DNA of 64,000 nt from Platanthera guangdongensis. Its lineage: Eukaryota > Streptophyta > Magnoliopsida > Asparagales > Orchidaceae. Location: assembly GCA_039583875.1 (NCBI GenBank), contig CM077150.1, positions 189,352,375 through 189,416,374 of the forward strand, in the 5' to 3' direction. The notes under the pieces are model-generated. The model ran no database searches. It saw nothing but the letters and a program-made list of their open reading frames with translations, and had not been told where the DNA came from. The position numbers and the translations under genes are program-made. This document shows, in pieces, positions 44,850 through 55,088 of the stretch (positions are counted from its first letter, which is position 1; every line of letters begins with the position of its first letter).

Positions 44850-46035
44850 GACTAGGTCATGTAAATCTGAAAAACATTTCTAGGCTATCTAAGCACAACC
44901 TTGTTAGAGGTCTACCTTCTGGTCCCTACAAGAAGGAAGGTCTCTACAGGGCTTGTCAATTAGGCAAGCAAACTAAAACTAGTTTTAAATCTGTTAATAA
45001 GAGTGATTCACCTAGGATTTTGTACTTGCTACATTTGGATCTCTTTGGACACATTGTTGTACAAAGCCTAGGGGGAAATCCTACACTTTAGTTATAGTGG
45101 ATGACTTCTCCAGGTTCAGTTCGGTATTCTTTCTGAGATCAAAGTCAGATACATTCAAGGTTCTTACATATTTTGTGAGGACCATACAGATTGAGTTCTC
45201 TACTCTTGTTGCATTGATCAGAAGTGATCATGGCATAGAGTTTGAGTCTCTTCTTATGCATTAGTTCTGTGAGAAGGAAGGTATCAGGCATTGCTTCTCA
45301 GCTCCTAGAACTCCCCAACAAAATGGGGTAGCTGAAAGGAAAAATAGGACACTCATTGAAGCTGCAAGTACATTGCTTGGAGATGCTTACATGCCCCTAA
45401 CCTTTTGGGCAGGGGCAGTCAACACAACAAATTATGTCCTGAATAGGAGCATAATTCACAAACTAAAGAACAGGACTCCCTATGAATTGCTCAAAGGGAA
45501 GAAACCTAAAATAAACTATTTTAAAGTATTTGGTTGTACATGTTATATACACAATAATAATAAGAAATACATTAGAAAGTTTGGGGCTAAGGCTAAAGAA
45601 GGAGTTTTTCTAGGATACTCCCAAGTAAGCAAGGCCTATAGGGTTTTTAACAAATCAACATTGAAAATTAAAGAGTTTATTCATGTTTCATTTGATGAGA
45701 CTAATATGTATTACAAGGAGAAAGAAGTTTCTACCAATAGCAACTTGTAGGTACCCCATTTGTGTGAGACCATGGATGGACTAAACCTCACCCAAGAGGT
45801 GCCAACTCATCCCTCTCCACAAGCTATTGTAGAAAGTGACGAAGAAGTTGAAGAAAATGAATCTCTACCAACAACACATACAATTCCACAGGAGGAATTA
45901 ATTCTAAATGCTGTTGCACAACCAACTCCACCCACTGATTTTGCCACACTTAGAGATCACCTCAGATCTCAAGTGATTGGAGACATATCAGTAGGTGTAC
46001 AGACAAGGCATCAACTCATCCCGTGTCCATAGTGC
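44850..46035 (+). pseudogene. C2 integrase and hinge
   Basis: Copia pol from the GAG-pre-integrase region ([15 protein letters not shown] ... ACQLGKQTK) through HLDLFGHIVVQ, IRSDHGIEFES and [13 protein letters not shown], to VFGCTCYIHNN, FLGYSQVSKAYRV and the acidic hinge ending GDISVGVQTRHQ. The three catalytic acidic residues are present. The early core is frameshifted near 45080, TAG occurs at 45262-45264, and a TAG ends the 45373-45750 frame. After the hinge the RT that should follow is missing. Closest relative in the window is element A pol. Confidence 0.82.
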
Positions 46036-46225
46036 AAGGCGCGTCATGGCCACCCATGAGGAAATACCTAAGGCTCATTCTGAGCCCTTTGTATTCACGA
46101 CCACTGCCACAACACAGTGTGGATCTGCATGTCCCAGCTCATAGAAGACTTCTCACCATTCGAGGACACGGGATAAGGAGGATAGAAGTCATGATGTCAG
46201 GCTTCATGGGGCCTCAGCAAGGGAG

Positions 46226-46609
46226 ATGCCTGAAAGAATGGCACCACCTTCTCAGCCTCATAACGCTCACATCATGCATTCGTTCCACCCTTCCTCGTGT
46301 CACGATGGAAGAGGAATTTGTGTGACAAGAACATGCCCTATCCCGTTTAGACCTAGGACCGTGACTACGTCAGTCACTAGATCAGGTCGAAAACGGCGAT
46401 ACAACATTCACCCCTGTTGGTGCTGCGGCAAAGTGGGGCACTTTGCCATTGACTGTTGGCACAACCCCTCTGTGTCCACAGTAAGGGCTTATCCACATTC
46501 TAGGGATAGAGGTAGTCTTCCAGACAGGTTTTCGGAAGGAAGGCAGTTGCGTGCTTATGCTAATAGAAACCTAGGACCCAATATGATTTGGGTTCCTAAG
46601 GTAAAGTAA
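46226..46609 (+). pseudogene. C2 gag C-terminal fragment with zinc knuckle
   Basis: PCWCCGKVGHFAIDCWH is a CX2CX4HX4C knuckle. The ORF ends NMIWVPKVK, the usual end of a Sirevirus gag. It lies downstream of the integrase, so the order is scrambled: either a second truncated copy has been joined here or an internal rearrangement took place. Confidence 0.68.
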
Positions 46610-47741
46610 TTCTGTCTTGCAGGGTAGTCCAGGTCCCCGTGAATACGATGGGGACTGGACAGTAGGTGGCTCAAAGCTAACGTAGAACAAGCGTCTGCAA
46701 TAAAGGATGTGCTACCTGTTTGAGCATATTCACCTTGAGCCTCTAATGTGTTCTACCTGTGGGACTAAGACGATGACTCTCAAAATCCCAGGTAATTTTG
46801 ATCAGTTCAAGGACTTATGTCATGATGCATCCTCATTCAAAATATATATACCTATATATATCATTATATACAGATCCTTCCTTGTATATTAGTGTATGTA
46901 TGCACGTCTAAGGATTGGTTAACTCGATGCATGCAAACCTTTGCACATCAATAAAGGGTTAATGAAGACCTGTCATTGTGAATCTCGACAACACACAATT
47001 GACATTAAGAAGGCTTTGGTAAAGCCTCATGAAAATCCAAATAGTTTGACTTTCAAATATACTTGTATTTATCAAATTCATATTGACTTGACTTCGGAAA
47101 ATTTCAAAAATATTGCAAGCTTCTTCTCGAATTACCCAAATCTCCTGAATCCGAATTAACCAAATCAATAGTATCAGAAATTCTTCAATTTCTAGTCAAG
47201 AGACCCTTCAATTTCGAATTAGACAAATCGTATCAGAGACTGAATCAACCAAATCTCCTGAATCCTGCCGACCCTTCGCATTCTTCACGACTCCCGCCGA
47301 ATTTGACAAAGCCGAATCAGTCAAATCCCGCAAAACCCTTCGCCTTCCTCACAACTCCCGCCTCACGTCGCAGCAAGTATCCCGAAACCCGCAAGACTTC
47401 TCCCGCAAGAACTCTCCCGACAACCCGCAGGAGCTCTCCCTCCGACGATTCGCCGATTCTCCGCAACCCGCAGGAGGTCTTCCGCCGATTCGCCGAGACC
47501 CGCAGCTCGTGAAGTCTCCTCCTAAGCTCCCGCAAGGGTCTCGCAACGTTCTCGTCGAAAGGCTCCCGACAACTCCCGCCGCAGCCCGCACCGTCGATCT
47601 CCCCAAGTCTCGATTTTGCTCCGCTCAAACTACCTCACCGACTCCACCTCTAGGTATCCCCTTACCCGACGCATCCACTAATGAAGTTTTCTTTTTGAAA
47701 GTTCATTAACGTTTTGAGTAGGGCTTCTCTCTAGGTCTACA
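46610..47741 (+). other. Non-coding stretch before the C2 env-like ORF
   Basis: No pol sequence is readable. From about 47230 it contains repeated TCCCGC, CCCGCAGGAG and GATTCGCCGA words, related to the TCTCGCCGA palindromes in the C2 LTR. It ends with a pyrimidine stretch TTCTCTCTAG (47725-47734), 7 bases before the ATG. Confidence 0.5.
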
Positions 47742-49994
47742 ATGGCTCCAAGGACGACTGCAGGGTTGGTCTCTGGCTGCGAGCTGGTTCGCACTGGATT
47801 TTCTCATGCCTCGGACGAATTCCGCAATATCATTCTAATGCTGGAAGAGGCTGAGCTAACCTTCGTCCTGGAGCACCCCTACAAAATTCTTGACAAAGAG
47901 GTGCTGGAATTCTTCTCTACGGCCAGGCTCCGAGACAGAGACTCCGTAATCAAGAGCAAGGTGGCTGGGACAAAAGTAAAGATGTCTGCCAGCAAGCTGA
48001 GTCGCTACCTGCAGCTTTCGAGTTTGGAGCAGGAGGACTATCTGGAGGACGCGGACAAAGCCAGAACTCTCTTGTTCTGCGGTCTTCCAAGAGGCACTCG
48101 ATCAATAAAGAGAAAAGAGATGAATGAAGAAGGGAAGCTCCTATCTGACGTCATTGGAAAAGTGCTCATCTGCAAACCAGGCTCGCATGATCATATCTCT
48201 GGAGATATGTTCAAAATCCTCATAGCTGTTGTCTGCCGCAAGAGGTTCAACTGGGGGGAGTTGCTGTTCCAGAAGATCAAGGACACTCTGGGCACTCCTA
48301 GTTTCGGCCGCATCATAAGTCTATATCTCAACCAGCTTCACGGAGACAAGTTCGACATGAGCAAAGGAGTCCCTCTCCACTACTTGAAAAAGATGGATGC
48401 TACTGTGTTTGATCGATGGGAGCGGCATATCGGGCAGCCTGCTGTGGAAGAGCTAGAGGAAGTATCTCCAGCAGTCTCCCCCAGTGAAATTCCTGATACT
48501 GTGACTGCAGGAATCGAGGGGGAGACTCTACCCCCTCATACGGATGGAATATCTGAAATCGCCCAGGTGGCCAGGGATGCTGTGGCCGATATTCAAGAAG
48601 AATGTGACCGTGTGCTGGAGACTGCAGACCGAGAAGTGGAAGAAGCTGCTGATATTGATGAATTCTTGGATGAGGACGGCGAGGACGATGTAAATGAGGG
48701 CCATGAAGTGTAGGAGTCTCCAGATACTGTTGAACCTCCTTCTGATAAGTCTGCACCAGTGGAGGGGGAGTTAAATAAATCTACAGAGGCCGCCCACACT
48801 CCTCCTGTAGAGACTGTGATGGTATCCAGCTCCACAGATGCGTCTGCAGAAATGCAAGGCCCACAAGTGCCTACGACCATCCCGTTACGCGATGACCTAG
48901 CCACTCACACTGTACACATCATTCAGGGCATCGTAAATGAGCTTAAAGACTCTTTTGATATAGCTCATAAAACTCTGCTGAAAAGGATTAAGACTTCTGA
49001 AAATCTGATGCTCAAGAATATGGTGGAAATCAACCATAAGCTGGACATGATGGAGAAGAAATTTGAGGAGATGTACACCGCGGCCGGCGAAGCTGTCACA
49101 CTCTTAATGGCCGGTTTGAAAAAGAATACTGATACCCTGGCTGTGGTAAATCAGAACGCACACGTTGTAGCCAACAATATTCAGAAATTTGATGGTAATA
49201 TGGTCACTTTAAATGCCAATCAGCAGACCCTGATCACTGAATTCACCAAGACAACTAAGCATATTGATGACTCCCTGCACTCATATGCCAACTGCATAGC
49301 TGTCGAAGCCAAAAAGGGGGAGAAATAGTATATCGCTAAGCTGGCCGAGCTCCAAGAAAGCATGGATGCAAACTTCGCACAATCAAGCAAATACGTCTAT
49401 GAGAGCTGCTGGTGGATGCTCCAACAGGCGCTAGGTACGTTAGAAGTCGTCCTACCTGACAACCCTGCCGGTATTCATGTCCCTGAGACATCTAAGGCTG
49501 CTGAGGAAGTAAGTGTTGCTGAGGATGTTAGTGCAAGTGATGCTGCAGATATTCCCACACATGAAGCAGATGCTAGGGCTCTCTCCAAAGCTAAACTGAG
49601 GAGCATGTTTGACCAAGAGGCCTTAGCAAAAGCCAGGGGAAAGAGAAAAGTTCAGGAAGGGACCTCCAAGGAGACTCCAGCTGAGAAGCGAATCAGAATG
49701 AGTGAGGAGGATGTACGAAACGAAAGGTGGAGTCCAGTTTCAAGGAACATCATCTTAGACACCTTCCGGCTGCAAGAAAGAGGAGAGATCAATCGAAATG
49801 AAGCATATAGCCAGTATGAATGGGAAACGCACAAAGCATTTGAAGCGAAACGCAACATCTTTTTCCGAAACAACAAGGATCCAGATAAAGTTGCTCCTCC
49901 TAGGTACTACCCGAAGCCCAAAGAATACATGGAGAGGCAAAGCAAGAAGTACTTGGCTCAAAATCTTAAGGGTGACGTAGCTAAGGACAAATAG
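47742..49994 (+). pseudogene. C2 env-like (additional) ORF, two in-frame TAG stops
   Basis: One frame of 751 codons from ATG 47742 to the stop at 49992-49994, broken by TAG at 48711-48713 and 49326-49328. The N-terminal third holds KLLSDVIGKVLICKPGSHD, RFNWGELLFQKIKD and FGRIISLYL, collinear with the element A ORF; this looks like the plant transposon-associated domain often found downstream of Sirevirus pol. The middle is acidic, then there is a probable coiled coil (KLDMMEKKFEEM), and the C-terminus is basic and charged. Its position between pol and 3' LTR is that of env-like ORFs; the actual function is unknown. I see no clear signal peptide or membrane anchor. Confidence 0.75.
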
Positions 49995-50233
49995 TCAACA
50001 CTTTATAGCTTGTCACTGTGTCTTAAGAACATTTAATGATTATTGTTGTCATATAAACAATTCTGGATTATATGTGAATAATTTTATCCTGGTATATATA
50101 TTTGAATTTATGAATGACTCAAGTCCTGATCTGATTGCATATATTCTCTTGTGCTGCATGTTTAATTTCTGAATGCTATGTTTGTTATTTGATAAGTGTT
50201 ATTCATCTTAGCTAGCAGGGTTTTGGCTTCGTC
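49995..50233 (+). other. C2 3' untranslated region
   Basis: 240 bp, AT-rich, no ORF, leading to the polypurine tract. GCAGGGTTTTGGCTTCG precedes it. Confidence 0.6.
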
Positions 50234-50247
50234 AAATAGGGGGAGAT
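50234..50247 (+). promoter_or_regulatory. C2 polypurine tract
   Basis: AAATAGGGGGAGAT immediately before the LTR start TGTTGGG; the same 14-mer precedes the element A LTR on the minus strand. Confidence 0.88.
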
Positions 50248-50574
50248 TGTTGGGTATTGTACTCATGATTACCTAGATTTGAGGAAGCCACCTGTCAAGC
50301 TAAGATGAATTCACAATGTATTTGATGAAACATCTCAAGTTGTGCTTGCAGTTCCTCCACGCAAAGTGCACACCAATGTCAGGGTGCAGTAGGTCAATAT
50401 ACACGGGTCTGCACGACGTAATCCCTCGTTGAGCAGATCAGTGTGTTGGCCTATGTGTACTCTCTCTATTGGAGTGCACTTACTTTCAAGTACAGGGCCG
50501 TTCATATGCAAGAGAAGACAAGGAGCATAGAGGATCAAGGAGCAGCTCCTGGGTGGAAGACGAAAATTCGTCCA

Positions 50575-50900
50575 AGGTAAATTCGACGAGAATCACCAAG
50601 TGATTCTCGCCGATTCGGCGAGAATCACTAGTGATTCTCGCCGAATCGACGAGAATCATTAGTAATTCTCGCCGACTCCTTTTGGCCACCTCTAAATGGT
50701 GCCAAGTAAGATTCGGCGAGAATCACTAGTGATTCTCGCCGAACCTGTGGCCAAGGAGCTCATGTATACCAAGTGAAATTCGTTGAGAATCACTAAGTGA
50801 TTCGGCGAGAATCACTGACGATTCTCGACGAATCGTCGAGAATCACTTGGTGATTCTCGCCGATTCGTCGAGAATCGTATGCGATTCTCGCCGATTTTTC
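50575..50900. repeat. Long perfect palindromes in the C2 LTR
   Basis: Copies of GATTCTCGCCGA and its reverse complement meet head to head. 50612-50647 is a perfect 36-bp palindrome centred on ACTAGT, and 50712-50743 is a perfect 32-bp palindrome with the same centre. Further imperfect ones lie at 50780-50900, where a TCGACGAATCGTCGA core also appears. Confidence 0.88.
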
Positions 50901-51016
50901 CTTGGCGTTTTCTCTGGAATTTCCTGAACCGGATTCTGCCTTCAGACTAGCTTGAACCGGACTTAGGGATTTCAAGTGTGGGTCCCACAAACGGTCATAT
51001 TGGAAAGCATCTACAG

Positions 51017-51024
51017 TATATATA
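51017..51024 (+). promoter_or_regulatory. TATA box of the C2 LTR
   Basis: TATATATA followed by CTCCAG, about 115 bp downstream of the palindrome cluster. Confidence 0.55.
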
Positions 51025-51890
51025 CTCCAGTATTTTGAACAGTAAAAAGGACGGAGAAAAAGAAACAGAAACCGAGCCGCAACAAAACCCTAAAACCGCG
51101 ACTCCTCTCCGCCGCCGCCGTCGTGCTCGGGAACGTAGGTCGCCGTCAACATTCGAGATTCCTTCGTGATCTCCGGCGACAGAAGCTTAGTAAAGCTTGC
51201 GTCTCACGTGTCTATCCAGAGATCTCTTGTCTCTCGATTTGTTGACCGGGAAAAACTCCCCCGACCAAATCGATCGAGACGACCGATCCTAGAGTGACCG
51301 TTGGTAGACCTAGTTTGCTTCGCAAGGAAGTTTGGATCTCAAAGCACTGCAGCAGCGCACCTTCGTTGCCGCCGACTCCGAACCAAGCCGCCGCTCGGAT
51401 TGCCGCCGCCGGTTCTGGAAGATCCTCTCCAAGAGAGACCAAGGTTGTAGACTCTTCATCGACTTCAAGAACACGTCGTCGAACAAAGAGGAACACCGTA
51501 GTCTCCAAAAGAAGTTTGTATCACGTGAACTCTCTACATTTATTTTCGTTGTAAAGGAACTTTTGTTCCGTGTTGTAAGGGTTGGGTGCAACCCGTTTTG
51601 TGGGAGTATTGACTCTCACATGTGGAAGGGCTCCTTCCGTTAGTGCGGGGATTGGATTTCAATCCCGTTGGAGAAGTGACCCAGTCGTTCCTTGTTTGGG
51701 GAGATAGGTCGAAGGGAGAAAGTGGATGTACCCAAGTTGGGGAACCACTATAAATTTGCTGTGTATTCTGTGTGCTGTGCTCTTTAATTTTATTGTGCAG
51801 GTACATCCGTAAATTCCGCAAAAGAACCACACGTCACCTATTCCCCCCCCCCCCCATAGGTGCACATTGCTGACACTAGGTGGACTTTCA

Positions 51891-53038
51891 GTGCTCAAAA
51901 ACCAAACTCAAACTTTTGAAGGGAGTTTGAGAAACCCTTTACAGAGATGGGGGTGAGAGAGTGATGGAAGTCTTCTCTTTCTCAAACAGCTGAGAAGACT
52001 ATGTGGATTGATGGTGTCAAAGCTCCCCCTGAGTCCTTGAGATCTTCAGGAAAAGAAGCTTTGCTGTAGGGTGATAGGACTTCAAAAGTTAAACTCCAGC
52101 AATAGATGATTTCAGCAACAACTGAAATGTTGGATGCCTGGAGTCTTGAAATATGTTGGCCTGGAACACTTGAGACAAGAGAGATCTGAAGATTTCAGAA
52201 AATTTGATCTCCTTGGATGTGTGTTCTTGAGAATTCTTTGAGACATAATATTTTTGTTCTTGTTCTAAAGATTACTGATGTCTGTCTGTGTGTGTCTCTG
52301 TATCTGTAATCTATGTGAGATTCAAAAATTCTTCTCTTTTATTCTCTGGTACTGAATGGAAAAACATCCTCTGTCAAGAATAGCTGTTGGCCTGCATTAA
52401 TTGCATCCTTAATTGCAAATGTCTTCTGGAGGAAAGTCCATAGAAATATTCCTTGAAAATTCCTTGAAACTTGGTCCAGAAATAAATGAAAACGGCTAAA
52501 AAATCTTCTGAATTAATTGCAGAATAACTCCTTAACTGATTTGAATTTGAATCTAGAAACATCCTTGAAGTTATCTGAAAACGTCGAACTGAGCTCTGCT
52601 ATCGTCGAACTGAGCTCAGCAATATGGATTTATACTGCAGCAAAATATCGTCGATCTGAGCTCAAAGATCGTCGAATTGAGCTCAGAGATAGAAATCCAA
52701 TATTGAGTCAAGATCGTCGAACTGAGCTCACCGATCGTCGAATGGAGTTCGACGATTTATTGAAGTTGAGCTCAGCGATCGTCGAATGGAGTTCGATGAT
52801 CTGTCGAAGTTGAGCTAGACGATCGTCGATCGGAGTTCGACGAATCGTCGTGCTGAGCTCGATGATATGACTTAGTCTCAAACTGAAAAAGTCTTGGTCT
52901 TGAGGGCAGCTTCCAAACTTAGACTTCTAACCCTTAGACTCAATTCTAATTGACCTTCAGAGCTATACAGGAGGTCAAACATTGGTTTCCTAGAGACATA
53001 CTGATCCTGACCCAAATTAGTAATAGGGTGTTCCAACA
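51891..53038 (-). repeat. Element A 3' LTR (left, truncated)
   Basis: Matches 63431 to the window end closely. The plus-strand end GTGTTCCAACA is the LTR start on the minus strand, next to a polypurine tract. The first about 320 bp of the plus-strand view (63108-63430 in the right LTR) are missing, replaced by C2. A TCGTCGA cluster lies at 52580-52865. Confidence 0.82.
52580..52865. repeat. TCGTCGA motif cluster in the element A LTR
   Basis: About ten motifs such as ATCGTCGAACTGAGCTC and GGAGTTCGACGAT, arranged partly head to head. Confidence 0.8.
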
Positions 53039-53053
53039 ATCTCCCCCTATTTG
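53039..53053 (-). promoter_or_regulatory. Element A polypurine tract
   Basis: CAAATAGGGGGAGAT on the minus strand directly before the LTR. Confidence 0.88.
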
Positions 53054-53215
53054 GGTTAGGATTACTATTTACAGAGTTTGGAAAAATTTAAATAACAACA
53101 TTCAAGCAACAATACAGAAAAACAAAAAGAAAAGCTGGACATGCAGAACCACAGAGATATATATATATCATCCCAGATAATAACCAGAAGTCAGAGAGAT
53201 TGTCACCTTACATAA

Positions 53216-54140
53216 TCATTTCTTTTCCTTGCCCTTAACAAGTTTGATTTCTCTGTTGGGGTTGAGGGCTTCCTTCTTTGATCTAGTATCATCTGCTGCA
53301 CCTAAAGTGGTTTGTTGTTTGGGCATGAGAAATACAGCTTCAGGATGCAGTTCCATGTACCTATCTGAATCAAAAAATTTGCTTGATGCATATCTTTCCA
53401 ACTCTTTCTTTCTTTGTTCAGACATTGTAGAGATGTTGGAGGAATCCCTTCCTTGCTCTTTAGCTTTCTTGATCTGATCTAGTGCAGCAAGTTCTTTCAT
53501 TCTTGCAGTCCAAGCAGCTGGATTGTTCTCAGGGTCTTCAAAAGGTACTGGTGGCTCATATCTGTTAGAAGGATTGTCCTGAGGAGGCCTGGATGAAACA
53601 GTTTCCTTCAATTTATAGGGAAAAGGACCAGATGTGGTGTCAGATGAAATTTGTCCTTCCCTGGAGTATGGATGTTGCCTTGAGTATCCTTTGGAGTAGA
53701 CCTGAACTTCTCTTTGATTGCCTCTGTATCCTCCTCTCCTGGATTGAGAACCCCTGGATTGGCTTCCCCTATGGTAGGATCTAGTATGTGGCTGATAGGG
53801 AGTTTGACTTCTAGTAGGGGGTTGAGCAGCTGAACTTCCACCTGCACCTGCATCAGGAGGAGGTGGTGGAGGAGGATGAGGATGTTGGAGTTGAGAAGAG
53901 CCCTTTTCATATTTCCTTTTCTTTTTCATAGCTTTGAGTTGATTCTTAGAGTACTGCATCCAGTGCTCAGTGATGGGGCAATCATGAAGAATATAGTATG
54001 GTATATCATTGTTATCTTTGACCTTGGCAGGAGGTACTCTCTTCATGGCTTTGATCCTTGCATTTCTTTTCCTGGCAATGGTAGCAGAAGAATCATCAGA
54101 GTCTGTTCTGAACTCATCACTTTCAGAACTCTGATCATCA
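53216..54140 (-). pseudogene. Element A env-like ORF, C-terminal part
   Basis: In the same frame as 57259-55094, once the TRIM plus one target copy (948 bp, divisible by three) is discounted. Basic, Pro/Gly/Arg/Ser-rich, with a poly-Pro run and RGSQSRRGGYRG-like repeats, and a highly charged end GKEKK. No recognised domain. About 180 bp of untranslated sequence separates it from the polypurine tract. Confidence 0.72.
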
Positions 54141-54145
54141 TACAG

Positions 54146-55088
54146 TGTTGGGTTCCATCAATGCCCCCGGTGTTGGGAGGTACGGCGTGAGGCGCTATGG
54201 CCCGCACTAGTCGAAACAGAAGGGTGTGTCCCCTGGGGCCTAACTGGCAGCCCCGTGGATCCTAGGGTAACCAGCTCTATAAAGGAGTGGTAGCGCCGTC
54301 CTCAAACAGTCCGGGCTTTTGGGCGAGTTGGTTGCGCCTTCCCTACAAGTGGTATCAGAGGAGGTCACGGGTTCGAAACCCCGGGGTCGTTGCTGGGGGG
54401 GGGGGGGGATTGTTGGGTTCCATCAATGCCCCCGGTGTTGGGAGGTACGGCGTGAGGTGCTATGGCCCGCACTAGTCGAAACAGAAGGGTGTGTCCCCTG
54501 GGGCCTAACTGGCCGCCCCGTGGATCCTAGGGTAACCAGCTCTATAAAGGAGTGGTAGTGCCGTCCTCAAACAGTCCGGGCTTTTGGGCGAGTTGGTTGC
54601 GCCTTCCCTACAAGTGATACCAATTGTTGGGTTCCATCAATGCCCCCGGTGTTGGGAGGTACGGCGTGAGGCGCTATGGCCCGCACTAGTCGAAACAGAA
54701 GGGTGTGTCCCCTGGGGCCTAACTGGCCGCCCCATGGATCCTAGGGTAACCAGCTCTATAAAGGAGTGGTAGCGCCGTTCTCAAACAGTCCGGGCTTTTG
54801 GGCGAGTTGGTTGCGCCTTCCCTACAAGTGGTATCAGAGGAGGTCACGGGTTCGAAACCCCGGGGTCGTTGCTGGGGGGGGGGGATTGTTGGGTTCCATC
54901 AATGCCCCCGGTGTTGGGAGGTACGGCGTGAGGCGCTATGACCCGCACTAGTCGAAACAGAAGGGTGTGTCCCCTGGGGCCTAACTGGCCGCCCCGTGGA
55001 TCCTAGGGTAACTAGCTCTATAAAGGAGTGGTAGCGCCGTCCTCAAACAGTCCGGGCTTTTGGGCGAGTTGGTTGTGCCTTCCCTACA
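54146..55088. mobile_element. Tandem TRIM element (four LTRs)
   Basis: Four copies of a 202-bp LTR (54146-54347, 54411-54612, 54625-54826, 54887-55088), each TGTTGGGTTCC to CCCTACA. Between 1-2 and 3-4 are 63- and 60-bp internal parts with a TGGTATCAGAGG primer site and a G-run as polypurine tract; between 2 and 3 only AGTGATACCAAT. The outer target duplication TACAG (54141-54145 and 55089-55093) is exact. No coding capacity. It sits inside the element A env-like ORF. Confidence 0.92.
54348..54410 (+). promoter_or_regulatory. TRIM internal domain 1: primer site, T-arm-like box, polypurine tract
   Basis: TGGTATCAGAGG (54350-54361) directly follows the LTR. GGTTCGAAACC (54370-54380) fits the tRNA T-arm/B-box consensus. 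The stretch ends in a run of 14 G then AT, the polypurine tract. The second copy is 54827-54886, with 11 G. Confidence 0.75.

Larger units (their letters stand above)
50248..51890 (+). repeat. C2 3' LTR (1,643 bp)
   Basis: TGTTGGGTATTG start after a polypurine tract and TGGACTTTCA end. Contains a palindrome cluster (50575-50900), a TATA box (51017) and a C-run with CCTATT before it near the 3' end (51843-51855). The next base begins the truncated element A LTR. No 5' partner is in the window, so target duplications cannot be checked. Confidence 0.82.

Noticed and set aside
54287..54951. Short ORFs across the TRIM (VAPSSNSPGFWASWLRLPYK-type, repeated)
   Set aside because: Read-through of the repeated non-coding LTRs and primer site.
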